From DAOPMC01 sp035392025 (GTDB taxonomy: Bacteria; Bacillota_I; Bacilli_A; RF39; UBA660), in NCBI GenBank assembly GCA_035392025.1, contig DAOPMC010000002.1:1-58659 (forward strand): a stretch of DNA of 58,659 nucleotides, written 5' to 3'. Position numbers and translations under genes: made by a program. The notes under the pieces were generated by a model. The model made no database searches and had not been told where the DNA came from. It saw only the letters and a program-made list of their open reading frames with translations. Positions 1 through 8,468 of this stretch are shown here, one piece after another. How positions within the stretch are numbered: the stretch's first letter is position 1; the number at the start of each line of letters is the position of its first letter.

Positions 1-79
1 AGTGAGACATTTTCTAAAGATAACACTTAAGACATTATCATAAGATAAACATATAGCAGGATAAGAAAAAGATAAAAGA

Positions 80-108
80 TTGACAATTAAATGAAAAAGT
101 AGTAATAT
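80..108 (+). promoter_or_regulatory. sigma-A-type promoter of the dut-thrS T-box leader
   Basis: TTGACA at 80-85 and TAATAT at 103-108 are separated by 17 bp. The promoter would start transcription near 115, just upstream of the T-box leader. Seen by eye, not tested. Confidence 0.6.
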
Positions 109-114
109 TTATCC

Positions 115-314
115 AGATGTGAAGAATAGGACACGATTAATAAATATGTTTTTAAAGAGAGTTATCATTTGGTGAAAGATAATAAAATAATTTATTAATT
201 ACTACTTAGGAGCAATGCCTGAAAGGGATTATCGGTTACGCGTTATAGTAATAAGTTAAAAATGGATGGTACCGTGTATTAAGCACTCCTGTAAAAGGAG
301 ATGCTTTTTTTATT
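115..314 (+). promoter_or_regulatory. T-box leader, threonine-specific
   Basis: The region before dut-thrS has T-box riboswitch architecture. The conserved antiterminator core GGATGGTACCGTG lies at about 264-276 and is followed by a terminator hairpin. The likely specifier is ACT at 201-203 (threonine codon). It sits in the same context as the asparagine specifier of the second T-box in this window (codon followed by ACTNNNRRGNGC). Uncharged tRNA-Thr should pair with the specifier and stabilise the antiterminator, turning on dut and thrS. The T-box core is clear. The stem I boundaries and the specifier are my reading. Confidence 0.85.
281..314 (+). terminator. T-box-controlled attenuator terminator
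   Basis: An imperfect stem (AGCACTCCT with AGGAGATGCT) is followed by a T run at 304-310. This is the terminator that competes with the T-box antiterminator. Confidence 0.7.
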
Positions 315-326
315 GAAAGGAGAATT

Positions 327-815
327 ATGAGATATTTTGAAAAGATAAGTTATAAGCAATTTCAAAAAGATATTTCCAATGATTTTGATTTATATAATAA
401 GTATGATCTTCCTAAAAGGAGTACTACTGATTCAGCAGGATATGATTTAAAATCTGTAGAAAATATTGTTATTAAGCCAAATGAAGCTAAAGTAGTGCGG
501 ACTGGATTAAAAGTGTGCATGAATAAAGGAGAAGTATTTTTAATATATGTCAGAAGCAGTTTAGGATATAAATACGATATATCATTATCTAATGGAGTAG
601 GAGTTATTGATAGAGACTATTATAATAATGATGATAATGAAGGACATTTTTCTATTAAGTTAAGAAATGATGGAGATAAAGATTTTACAGTAAATATTGG
701 TGATAGGGTAGCACAAGGAATATTTACGAAATATGAAGTTGTTGATAATGAAGATAATATTGAAGTAAAAAGGATTGGTGGAATAGGTTCCACAGGTAAA
801 GGAGAAAAATTATGA
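327..815 (+). CDS. dut: dUTP diphosphatase (dUTPase)
   Basis: This trimeric-type dUTPase hydrolyses dUTP to dUMP and pyrophosphate, keeping uracil out of DNA and supplying dTMP synthesis. At 162 residues it is normal length. All five family motifs are visible: SAGYDLKS, VRSSLGYK, NGVGVIDRDYY with the catalytic Asp, GDRVAQGIF, and the C-terminal GGIGSTGKG phosphate-binding tail. The Shine-Dalgarno AAAGGAGAATT precedes ATG 327. The gene is first in a threonine T-box operon and overlaps thrS by the ATGA junction at 812-815, so the two are translationally coupled. A nucleotide-pool enzyme under threonine T-box control is an odd arrangement. Confidence 0.93.
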   Translation: MRYFEKISYKQFQKDISNDFDLYNKYDLPKRSTTDSAGYDLKSVENIVIKPNEAKVVRTGLKVCMNKGEVFLIYVRSSLGYKYDISLSNGVGVIDRDYYNNDDNEGHFSIKLRNDGDKDFTVNIGDRVAQGIFTKYEVVDNEDNIEVKRIGGIGSTGKGEKL

Positions 816-2554
816 TAAATATAAAAGAAGATAAACAGTTAAATATAATGAATCACAGTTGTGCCCACTTATTAGCACAAGCTGTAAAACATTTATACCC
901 ACATGCATTATTTTGGGTAGGACCAGTTATTGAAGAAGGATTCTATTATGACATTGATTTAGGAGACGATGCCATTAAAGAAGAAGACTTAGAAAAAATA
1001 GAAAAAGAGATGAAGAAGATCTCTAAAGATGGAAAAAGAATCTATAAAGAAGAGTTAACAAGAGACGAAGCACTTGAAAAATTTAAAAGTGATCCATATA
1101 AAATTGATTTAATTAATCATATGGATGATAATACTCAGATTACATGCTATACTCAAGGAGATTTTACTGACTTATGTCGTGGACCTCATGTAGATACTGT
1201 TAAAGAGTTAAAGTATTTTAAATTATTAAAAGTATCTGGAGCTTATTGGAAAGCAGATTCTAATAATAAAATGTTACAGAGAATTTATGGAGTTTGCTTT
1301 AAAAATGAAAAAGATTTAGAAGAACATCTACAATTTTTAGAGGAAGCTAAGAAAAGAGATCATAGAAAATTAGGAAAAGAAATGGAACTATTTATGATAA
1401 GTGAATATGGTCCTGGTTTTCCATTCTTTCTTCCTAAAGGAATGGTTGTTAAACAAGAACTTGAAAACTTTTGGTGTAAAGTGCATCTAAGAGACAATTA
1501 TAAACTTATACAAACTCCGACAATGTTAAATCAACAATTATGGGAAGTATCAGGGCATTGGTATAACTATAAAGAAAATATGTATACATGTGAAATAGAT
1601 GATAAAGCCTTTGCGATTAAACCAATGAATTGTCCTGGTGGTATGCTAGTTTATAAGAATGACATACATTCATATAAAGAATTTCCACTTAGAATTGGAG
1701 AACTTGGACATGTTCATCGCCATGAAGCAAGCGGAGCGTTATCAGGGTTGTTTAGAGTTAGAGCCTTTACACAAGATGATGCACATATATTTATGACAGA
1801 AGATCAAATTGAATCAGAAATTAGTCATTTAATTGACTTATATGATTATATGTATAGCATTTTTGGCTTATCTTATCATATTGAACTATCGACAAGGCCA
1901 GAAGACAAATATATTGGTGAAATTGCGACATGGGATAAAGCAGAATTAGCGCTTAAGAATGCTCTTGAGAACAAGAAAATTAATTATATCTTAAACCCAG
2001 GAGATGGTGCATTTTATGGCCCTAAACTTGACTTTAAATTGAGAGATTCGCTTAATAGAATATGGCAATGTGGTACAATTCAATTAGACATGAACTTGCC
2101 AGAAAGATTTGATTTAACATACATAGATAAGGATGGATCAAAAAAACGTCCAGTAATGGTACATAGAGCATTGTATGGTTCGTTTGAAAGATTTATAGGA
2201 ATACTGATTGAACATTTTGCAGGAGCTTTTCCATTATGGATTGCCCCAGTACAAGTAAATATTATCCCAGTAAATAATATTCATCATTTGGAATATGCCA
2301 AAGAAGTAAAAGACAAATTATTTGACTTAAATATACGTGTTGAATTAGATGATAGAGAAGAGAAACTTGGTTATAAGATGAGAGATTCTCAAATGAAAAA
2401 GATTCCATATTCAGTTATCATTGGTGATAAGGAAAAAGATTCTAACTTAATCAGCTTTAGAAAGTATGGAGAAGAATCTACTACGACAGTTACTTATGAT
2501 GAATTTATTAAAATGTTACAAGATAAAATAGAAAGTAAAGATTTGAAGTATTAA
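812..2554 (+). CDS. thrS: threonine--tRNA ligase lacking the TGS domain
   Basis: Class II aminoacyl-tRNA synthetase charging tRNA-Thr. The 580-residue protein starts almost directly at the editing (SAD) domain: HSCAH (HxxxH) is at residues 15-19 and TDLCRGPHV follows. The roughly 60-residue N-terminal TGS domain of typical ThrRS (about 640 residues) is absent, and no upstream in-frame extension is possible because dut overlaps. Catalytic-core motifs are present: NCPGGM, RHEASGALSGLFRVRAF, DDAH, and MVHRALYGSFER (motif 3). They include the zinc ligands Cys, His and His. The C-terminal anticodon-binding domain is complete. Expression is expected to be controlled by the upstream T-box. A terminator overlaps the 3' end. 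Confidence 0.96.
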   Translation: MINIKEDKQLNIMNHSCAHLLAQAVKHLYPHALFWVGPVIEEGFYYDIDLGDDAIKEEDLEKIEKEMKKISKDGKRIYKEELTRDEALEKFKSDPYKIDLINHMDDNTQITCYTQGDFTDLCRGPHVDTVKELKYFKLLKVSGAYWKADSNNKMLQRIYGVCFKNEKDLEEHLQFLEEAKKRDHRKLGKEMELFMISEYGPGFPFFLPKGMVVKQELENFWCKVHLRDNYKLIQTPTMLNQQLWEVSGHWYNYKENMYTCEIDDKAFAIKPMNCPGGMLVYKNDIHSYKEFPLRIGELGHVHRHEASGALSGLFRVRAFTQDDAHIFMTEDQIESEISHLIDLYDYMYSIFGLSYHIELSTRPEDKYIGEIATWDKAELALKNALENKKINYILNPGDGAFYGPKLDFKLRDSLNRIWQCGTIQLDMNLPERFDLTYIDKDGSKKRPVMVHRALYGSFERFIGILIEHFAGAFPLWIAPVQVNIIPVNNIHHLEYAKEVKDKLFDLNIRVELDDREEKLGYKMRDSQMKKIPYSVIIGDKEKDSNLISFRKYGEESTTTVTYDEFIKMLQDKIESKDLKY

Positions 2555-2568
2555 TCTTTACTTTTTTG
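2533..2568 (+). terminator. terminator after thrS
   Basis: A 10-bp stem, AAGTAAAGAT at 2533-2542 with ATCTTTACTT at 2554-2563, is followed by Ts. It overlaps the last codons of thrS. Confidence 0.65.
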
Positions 2569-2618
2569 TAGCAAGAATAATTACAATATGTTAAAATAAA
2601 ATATAATGAGGTGCTAGT

Positions 2619-3143
2619 ATGGACGAAAAAAAAGGAAAGAAAAAAATTAATAACTACCTAATACTAATAGTTTTGTGCCTAGCTACATTTGGAATTACAA
2701 TGTATTGTTTAGGACTATATAAAATATCAAACGAATATAAAATGACAATACCAGTTTTAGAAGACGTTGTAGCAGAAGTAAACTATGAAGGATTAGATGA
2801 ATTTCTAACTGAAAGAAATGTTACAATTTTATATATGTGCGTTGTAAATGAAAACAAATGTCGCAATTTTGAGAAAAGATTTAAAAACTATATAATTGAA
2901 AATAATTTACGTGACGAAATTTTTTATTTTAATTTAGGCAATCATAATAGTACTGAAACATTTCTAAAAAAATTTTATGAAAAATATAAGAGCGATATAC
3001 TAATAAAAAAGATAGTTGACTATCCAGTAATTGTAATTTTTAATAATACTGAAATTATAGATGTATTGACATCTGAAGAAAACTATAATATTAGTATTGA
3101 AGATGTAGGGAATTTTCTTAAAGATTACTTGGAGATACTATGA
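2619..3143 (+). CDS. membrane-anchored thioredoxin-fold protein without CXXC
   Basis: A 174-residue protein with a lysine-rich N-terminus, one membrane segment at about residues 12-34 and an extracytoplasmic domain. The domain keeps thioredoxin-fold features: a beta strand ending in Cys74, a helix, and a YPVIVIFNN stretch like the cis-proline strand. Instead of CXXC there are two cysteines six residues apart (Cys74, Cys81), so disulfide-reductase activity is doubtful. A similar membrane thioredoxin with a real CXXC lies on the opposite strand beyond trmL (3666-4124). The gene overlaps trmL by ATGA at 3140-3143. Function unknown; the thioredoxin-fold assignment is by eye. Confidence 0.7.
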   Translation: MDEKKGKKKINNYLILIVLCLATFGITMYCLGLYKISNEYKMTIPVLEDVVAEVNYEGLDEFLTERNVTILYMCVVNENKCRNFEKRFKNYIIENNLRDEIFYFNLGNHNSTETFLKKFYEKYKSDILIKKIVDYPVIVIFNNTEIIDVLTSEENYNISIEDVGNFLKDYLEIL

Positions 3144-3655
3144 TAAACATAGTATTGTATGAACCTGAAATACCAACTAATACTGGAAATATTATGAGAA
3201 CATGTGTTGCAACAGGGGTTAAACTGCATCTAATAAAGCCCCTTGGCTTTTCTTTAGATGAATCTAGCATTAAGAGAAGTGGAGTTAATTATGTAGATAA
3301 ACTTGATTATGAAGTTTATGAAAACTATGATGATTTTTCATCTAAAAATAAGGGAGCATATTATTATTTTACAAGATATGGCAAAAAACCGCATACATCT
3401 TTTGACTATTCAAATAAAGAAGAAGATATATATTTAATATTTGGAAAAGAATCAACTGGTATTGATAAGCATATTCTAAAAGAAAATTTAGATAGATGTA
3501 TGCGAATACCAATGACATCAAATGTTAGAAGCCTCAATTTGTCAAACTGTGTTGCCATAGTATTATATGAGGTTTTAAGACAACAAGATTATTTGAGTTT
3601 ATTAAGAACTGAGCCTCATAAGGGAACAGATTTTTTAGAAAAATATGATGATTAA
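3140..3655 (+). CDS. trmL: tRNA (cytidine/uridine-34-2'-O)-methyltransferase TrmL
   Basis: A SPOUT-fold methyltransferase modifying the wobble base of tRNA-Leu. At 171 residues it has family length and the typical opening INIVLYEPEIPTNTGNIMRTC. IFGKESTGI is the knot loop and the C-terminal part MRSLNLSNCVAIVLYE binds S-adenosylmethionine. It is translationally coupled to the preceding membrane protein (ATGA overlap) and ends in a bidirectional terminator. Assignment is secure for the family; the exact target tRNA is inferred. Confidence 0.93.
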   Translation: MINIVLYEPEIPTNTGNIMRTCVATGVKLHLIKPLGFSLDESSIKRSGVNYVDKLDYEVYENYDDFSSKNKGAYYYFTRYGKKPHTSFDYSNKEEDIYLIFGKESTGIDKHILKENLDRCMRIPMTSNVRSLNLSNCVAIVLYEVLRQQDYLSLLRTEPHKGTDFLEKYDD

Positions 3656-3684
3656 AAAAGCATTTCTATTTAGAAATGCTTTCT
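3656..3684. terminator. bidirectional terminator between trmL and the convergent thioredoxin gene
   Basis: AAGCATTTCTA at 3658-3668 pairs with TAGAAATGCTT at 3671-3681. A-rich and T-rich flanks on both sides let it serve both convergent genes. It overlaps the stop codon of the minus-strand gene. Confidence 0.75.
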
Positions 3685-4124
3685 TCTTCAAAATAACCCA
3701 ATCTTTTTAATTTAGCTTTAATATTTTTACTAGTATCATTGCCATCGATTCTCGTCCATAGATCCATCTCAACACCATCTTTGAAGAAAACAGTTGTTGG
3801 CGTCCCTGAAAAACTAATTGTTTTTGAGAAACTTTTATAATCTTCGTTACCTAAATTACTTATATTAATGTAGTAGACATCATAGATTAAATCGTTACTA
3901 TTGACAACTTTTTCTATTTTAGGTAAATAAGATTCACAATAAGCACAACCATCTTTTTCAATGACTAAACCAAATGTCTTTTTGTCTTCTACTAGTTCTA
4001 CAAACCCTTCATAGTTTAGTTCTTTAAACTTTACATTATTATCTTTTAATACTTGGACTAGTACGACAAACCCAATAATTACTATTGCAATTACAAATAG
4101 TATAATAGCACTTTTTTTATTCAT
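3666..4124 (-). CDS. membrane-anchored thioredoxin-like protein (CAYC)
   Basis: A 152-residue protein with an N-terminal membrane anchor (about residues 5-25) and an extracytoplasmic thioredoxin domain. The active-site motif is C60-A-Y-C63 and the cis-proline strand reads GTPTTVFF. It resembles membrane thioredoxins and bacteriocin-transport accessory proteins and probably handles thiol-disulfide exchange outside the membrane. The Shine-Dalgarno GAGGTG precedes ATG at 4124. The gene is transcribed alone and divergently from the pilus/secretion block. The secreted proteins of that block contain several cysteines, so they are possible clients; this is inference. Confidence 0.82.
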   Translation of the reverse strand: MNKKSAIILFVIAIVIIGFVVLVQVLKDNNVKFKELNYEGFVELVEDKKTFGLVIEKDGCAYCESYLPKIEKVVNSNDLIYDVYYINISNLGNEDYKSFSKTISFSGTPTTVFFKDGVEMDLWTRIDGNDTSKNIKAKLKRLGYFEEESISK

Positions 4125-4187
4125 ATTAACACCTCACATATTTAATGATAACACTATAATAAATTTGTTTCAAATGTTTTTTAATTG

Positions 4188-4196
4188 TGATATAAT
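4188..4196 (+). promoter_or_regulatory. extended -10 promoter of the Tad/T4SS block
   Basis: TGATATAAT matches TGnTATAAT exactly, with a weak upstream TTGTTT at 4165-4170. It lies 27 nt before the first gene start (4224). Confidence 0.6.
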
Positions 4197-4223
4197 TGTA
4201 ACATATGATAGGATGTGGCTATA

Positions 4224-4856
4224 TTGAAAGTATTTAGAATATTATTGCTTTTATTTTCGTTATGTTTGTTTTCTAATGCAGAAGCAGTTTCTTGCAATAG
4301 TCAAGAGTTAACAAATTTAGCTAATAAAGTTATCATTTCATATCAGTATGATGAAGAAGCAAGCGACCAAAATTATATATTTAATATAATAATAAATAAT
4401 TTACCAAAAGGTATGTATTTACTTGATTATAATTATGGTGCGAGAATTTATGGCACAGGTGATACCATAATAAAGTCTGATTTTTTTGCGGGTTCAGTAT
4501 ATAGCTTTGGAGTTTTTTCAGGTGAAGGAACATGTGATGGTGTCAAAATCAGGACTATTGCATTATCATTGCCAAAATATAATTATTTTGCTGACACACA
4601 AATGTGCATTGATAACCCAGAATTTGAAATGTGTGATAAATGGTATCAGGGAAGCACATCAAATTTTTATAAAGCGCTAGGAAAATATTTGGAAGAAAAA
4701 AATGCTAATGATGGCAATATAGATTTAGATTCGCTATTTGATAATATAGCCACTTTTATCAAAGCAAATTTAATGTATTTAATATTAAGCTTGCTATTAT
4801 TAATAGCACTAATAGTATATTTAATAATAAAGAAAAAGAAGAGAGTAAAACTATGA
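4224..4856 (+). CDS. secreted, C-terminally membrane-anchored protein of unknown function
   Basis: A protein of about 210 residues with a signal peptide (hydrophobic run ending SNAEA), an extracellular middle with four or more cysteines, a membrane segment near the C-terminus (LMYLILSLLLLIALIVYLII) and a lysine-rich tail. This is type I membrane topology. I chose TTG 4224 because AGGATG at 4210-4215 sits 8 nt before it; GTG 4215 in the same frame is possible but has no room for a ribosome site. First gene of the Tad/T4SS block, overlapping the next gene by ATGA. It matches no family I recognise. Confidence 0.65.
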   Translation: MKVFRILLLLFSLCLFSNAEAVSCNSQELTNLANKVIISYQYDEEASDQNYIFNIIINNLPKGMYLLDYNYGARIYGTGDTIIKSDFFAGSVYSFGVFSGEGTCDGVKIRTIALSLPKYNYFADTQMCIDNPEFEMCDKWYQGSTSNFYKALGKYLEEKNANDGNIDLDSLFDNIATFIKANLMYLILSLLLLIALIVYLIIKKKKRVKL

Positions 4857-6052
4857 AAAAAATAATAATATTCATATTGCTATTTTTTGCTTTACCTGTT
4901 TATGCAAAAGAAGCAAAAGAATATAATACTGGCAAATGCCTTAAACAAAGTGGGTATGTTTTTAGTGATGGTAGTTTAGTTAACTATAGCCCATATACAT
5001 TAGCTGTCACTGCTATTTATGAAAATATTGATGGAAACAAAACAACATATTCTTCAATCTCATGTCAAGAGATGATTGGAATGACATCACCAGGTAATAT
5101 TAGTAACGTAGTTGCTGGTTCAGGATTTAATTATGACGTAACTGTAAATACATTTATAGTTTGCAGGTCCCAATTTGATTATGACAATTTTAATGATAAA
5201 TTCAAAAATGCTAATACTATTACTAAAGAAGCCATGACTGAGGAATATAATTTATATGCAAAATGGACAGATAGTCTAGATGATAAAATAGTTCCAAGTA
5301 TTACTAAAAGTATTTCTGTAACGATAGATGATTCCCAAACTATAAATAGTAGCATCAACTCTCAAATGATTCTTCAAGATACTCAAGTTACTGAAATAAA
5401 AACTCTTAATAATAAAAAATTGCCATCTACAACATTCAGTACTAAATTAGGAACAGCATCCATTTGGATTAAGGCCTTCACAGTAACTAGTACATATATA
5501 CCAATAGCAAAGAAAATGATTATTTCTGGCCCTGATTATGGCACCATTGTTAAAGGAGAATATGTAACAAAAGATCGTACTACAAATTCAGAAAGCAAAA
5601 TATTTACAGACTATAGCATGATAAATAATAATTATTCATTAATGGTCACGGTAAAAAATAGTAATAAAAGTTGGACAATTGTATCTAATTGTGGTTATAA
5701 TATATATAATAAAGGTAGTGTGTCTAAAGAAAAAAGATTATCTTTTAGACAAATTTCTCTTACTGATCCATTTCCTAATGGAGTAGGTGCTAATTGGAAA
5801 AACTTAGAAGGATTAATTACTGGTGAAGAATTTGATTTAGATCCAGTATATGTTGTGCAGATGGATAGAGACTCAATTAATAAAATAAGAGAATATAATG
5901 ATGATTATACTTTAGACAATTCTAATGGATATGCTACTTTTGTTGACATGAATATAAATGATACAACTGATAATACTAAACTAAACGCTTATAAGAGTAA
6001 TTTTATTAATTCTACGTTTAAGAATATTTTTACTAAGGTAGGTGATAACTAG
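4853..6052 (+). CDS. large secreted protein of unknown function in the Tad/T4SS block
   Basis: A 399-residue protein with a clean signal peptide (MKKIIIFILLFFALPVYA, cleavage likely after VYA). It is otherwise hydrophilic, rich in Ser, Thr and Asn, with scattered cysteines (GKCLKQSG, SSISCQEM, FIVCRSQ, IVSNCGYN) and no membrane anchor. Start ATG overlaps the preceding stop, and its own stop TAG shares a base with the following GTG start. Position before the pilus genes suggests a surface-exposed or tip component. I recognise no domain, and the role is inference. Confidence 0.7.
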   Translation: MKKIIIFILLFFALPVYAKEAKEYNTGKCLKQSGYVFSDGSLVNYSPYTLAVTAIYENIDGNKTTYSSISCQEMIGMTSPGNISNVVAGSGFNYDVTVNTFIVCRSQFDYDNFNDKFKNANTITKEAMTEEYNLYAKWTDSLDDKIVPSITKSISVTIDDSQTINSSINSQMILQDTQVTEIKTLNNKKLPSTTFSTKLGTASIWIKAFTVTSTYIPIAKKMIISGPDYGTIVKGEYVTKDRTTNSESKIFTDYSMINNNYSLMVTVKNSNKSWTIVSNCGYNIYNKGSVSKEKRLSFRQISLTDPFPNGVGANWKNLEGLITGEEFDLDPVYVVQMDRDSINKIREYNDDYTLDNSNGYATFVDMNINDTTDNTKLNAYKSNFINSTFKNIFTKVGDN

Positions 6053-6513
6053 TGAAAGCATCGATGCTGGGAATAGTAGTTATTGCTATTGGAATAGTTG
6101 GAGTAGTTCTTATTTCCTTTTTTGGAAAAACTACAACAACTAATGATCAGAACTATTATTTACTAAAAGAAGTTACTGATGCATCGTTTATTGATGCACT
6201 CGACTTAGTAGCATATAGGTATGGATATACAGATGATAATGGAACTTACTATGAACCTGGAATTATAAAAATTGATGAGCAAAAGTTTGTTGAAATATTT
6301 GTAAGAAGGTATGCGGAGTCAGCTGATATTGCTAGAAATTATAAAATCAGTTTTTATGAAATATTAGAGATTCCACCTAAAGTGGTAATTAGAGTTGAGT
6401 ACACAGAACCATTTAATTTGCTAGAGACTTTTGTTAGTAATAAGGAATATGAATTCACTATATCTGAAGATATAGTTGGTATTTTAGAAGAAACTGTAAA
6501 GGGAGAAGAATAA
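6052..6513 (+). CDS. small bitopic membrane protein, possibly pseudopilin-like
   Basis: A 153-residue protein with an N-terminal membrane helix (about residues 5-25) directly after the start, then an extracytoplasmic domain. GTG start 6052 is preceded by AGGTGATAACTA. The one-helix-plus-globular-domain layout resembles TadE/TadF minor pilins, and it lies directly before the CpaB-like gene. There is no conserved prepilin cleavage motif that I can be sure of. Function is inferred only from position. Confidence 0.55.
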   Translation: MKASMLGIVVIAIGIVGVVLISFFGKTTTTNDQNYYLLKEVTDASFIDALDLVAYRYGYTDDNGTYYEPGIIKIDEQKFVEIFVRRYAESADIARNYKISFYEILEIPPKVVIRVEYTEPFNLLETFVSNKEYEFTISEDIVGILEETVKGEE

Positions 6514-6515
6514 AA

Positions 6516-7310
6516 ATGAGTGGATTGAAAAGATTTTTAACAAACAAAAACACAATAACAATATTAGGAGTATTACTTATAATTGGAATATTATATTTTG
6601 GTTATAATTATGCAGTTAGTATGGCTACAGAAAGCATTACAGTACCATATGCTAAAGTTGCAATTCAACCAAGGACACGAGTAACTGAAGACATGATTGG
6701 TCATGTTAAAGTATTAAAATCAACACTAAAAGGAAAAACTATAACAGATGACGCTAAGGTTATTGATAAATATATTAATATAAATGCCTATATTCCAGAG
6801 GGAAGTTTATTTTATGCTGATTCTTTAATTGAAAAAGAAGAATTACCTGATATTGCATTAACGGAAATACCTAATGGGACTGTAGCCTTTAATTTGTCGG
6901 TTGATATTAATTCTACTTATGGCAATAGCATTTATCCCAATAATTATATAGATATATACTTTAAGGCAATAAATGATGATGGAAAAGTAATGGTAGGCAA
7001 ATTGTTAGAGAATGTTAAGGTATTGGCTGTAAAAGATAAATCGGGAAATCACGTTTTTGAAGATACTTCTGCCAATAGAACACCAGCAAGCATTATATTT
7101 GCAGTATCAGAAGAGATTCATTTACTTCTTAGAAAAGCTACATATTTATCTGGTGGTGATACTCGAGTAGAACTAATACCAGTACCAACAAATGAATCAA
7201 TGCAAACAACACCGGGGACAACAGCTATAACATCAACGGTAATAGTAAATTACATAAATAGTAGAAGTGTTATGATTGCAGAAGATACAACTGTTGGGGG
7301 GGACTGGTGA
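6516..7310 (+). CDS. SAF-domain pilus assembly protein, CpaB/RcpC-like
   Basis: A 264-residue protein with one N-terminal membrane helix (about residues 14-32) and a SAF domain (VPYAKVAIQPRTRVTEDMI). A CpaB/RcpC-type C-terminal domain follows, with the usual phrase about position NYIDIYFKA and a GKLLENVKVLAV strand. CpaB/RcpC proteins belong to Tad pilus assembly; in diderms they support the secretin, but in monoderms they may act at the wall. It is followed closely by the CpaF ATPase. The family call is good, the exact role less so. Confidence 0.8.
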   Translation: MSGLKRFLTNKNTITILGVLLIIGILYFGYNYAVSMATESITVPYAKVAIQPRTRVTEDMIGHVKVLKSTLKGKTITDDAKVIDKYININAYIPEGSLFYADSLIEKEELPDIALTEIPNGTVAFNLSVDINSTYGNSIYPNNYIDIYFKAINDDGKVMVGKLLENVKVLAVKDKSGNHVFEDTSANRTPASIIFAVSEEIHLLLRKATYLSGGDTRVELIPVPTNESMQTTPGTTAITSTVIVNYINSRSVMIAEDTTVGGDW

Positions 7311-7313
7311 ATA

Positions 7314-8453
7314 ATGTTTGGGCAAAATCAAACACCTGATTTTAGTAAAAAAACATCCGATGAGGTAGAAGTAATAGCAGATAATAGTGTAGAATCAGAA
7401 AATACAACATTTTCTCATATCGATTTTGGACTATTAAAACCATATTTAGAGGATGATAATATTACTGATATATCATATGACAATAATGGTCAATTGTGGC
7501 TTAAGTCAATAGATAAAGGGGTATACCGAGTAGAAAATCCAGGGCTTAATAATGAAATTGTTGAAAGAATTGCATTTCAATGTGCAAATGTAGTAGGTAA
7601 AACTTTTAATATGGCCCATCCATTTTTAGACTCGGAAAGTAGTGAGCTTCGTATGAATTTCATCCATGATTCTATTGCTAAAAATGGAATAGCAGCCGTG
7701 TTTAGAAAGACACCCGCTAAAATCAGACTAGAAAAAGAGAAGATATTAGCACAAAATTATATAACGCCTGAAATACATGACTTTTTAATTAGGTGTATTG
7801 AAGGACATTGTAATATTATTGTTAGTGGTGAAACTGGTGCAGGTAAAACAGAATTTGTTAAATATTTAGCATCAAAAATTAAAGAAAATGAAAAAATAAT
7901 TATGATAGAAGATACTCTTGAACTTCATTTAGATTCCATATTTCCAAAAAGAGATATAGTTTCAATGAAGACGAATAACATAGCATCATATTCTGATGTG
8001 CTAGTTACTTGTATGAGACAAAATCCTAAATGGATATTATTATCTGAAGTGCGTAGTGCAGAAGCTGTAACAGCAGTAAGAAATTCAATATCATCAGGAC
8101 ACAATATATTATCAACAATTCACTCTGACAAAGCAGAATCTATTCCTATGAGAATGTACAGTCTGTTAGAGACAAATATTGATGTTGATCAATTTTTAAA
8201 GACAATTCATAGGTATGTCCAACTTGGTGTTCATATAAGAGCAAGAATTGATAAAAAAACAGGGAAGTTTGTAAGAGAAATATCAGAGATAGTAGAGTTT
8301 TTTGTTACAGATGATAATAAACCAGATTCAAAAATTTTATATAAAAAATCAATATCAGGACAGTCAATTATTAATGAACCATCTAAATATTTATATGATT
8401 ATTTAGAAGCACAAGGTGTTTATTTAAAAAAAGCCAAAGAGGAAACAATATAG
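7314..8453 (+). CDS. CpaF/TadA-type secretion ATPase
   Basis: A 379-residue ATPase of the VirB11/TadA family, which powers Tad pilus assembly at the inner face of the membrane. The Walker A GETGAGKT lies at residues 172-179. The Asp/Glu-box segment is KWILLSEVRSAEA and the His-box stretch is SSGHNILSTIHSDKA. An N-terminal domain of about 130 residues is typical. It sits between the CpaB-like gene and two TadB/TadC-like platform genes. Because a VirB4/VirD4 system follows in the same block, it could instead act as the VirB11-like motor of that system. Monoderm T4SSs normally lack VirB11, so a Tad role is more likely. Confidence 0.9.
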   Translation: MFGQNQTPDFSKKTSDEVEVIADNSVESENTTFSHIDFGLLKPYLEDDNITDISYDNNGQLWLKSIDKGVYRVENPGLNNEIVERIAFQCANVVGKTFNMAHPFLDSESSELRMNFIHDSIAKNGIAAVFRKTPAKIRLEKEKILAQNYITPEIHDFLIRCIEGHCNIIVSGETGAGKTEFVKYLASKIKENEKIIMIEDTLELHLDSIFPKRDIVSMKTNNIASYSDVLVTCMRQNPKWILLSEVRSAEAVTAVRNSISSGHNILSTIHSDKAESIPMRMYSLLETNIDVDQFLKTIHRYVQLGVHIRARIDKKTGKFVREISEIVEFFVTDDNKPDSKILYKKSISGQSIINEPSKYLYDYLEAQGVYLKKAKEETI

Positions 8454-8468
8454 ATAGGGAGTGATAAT

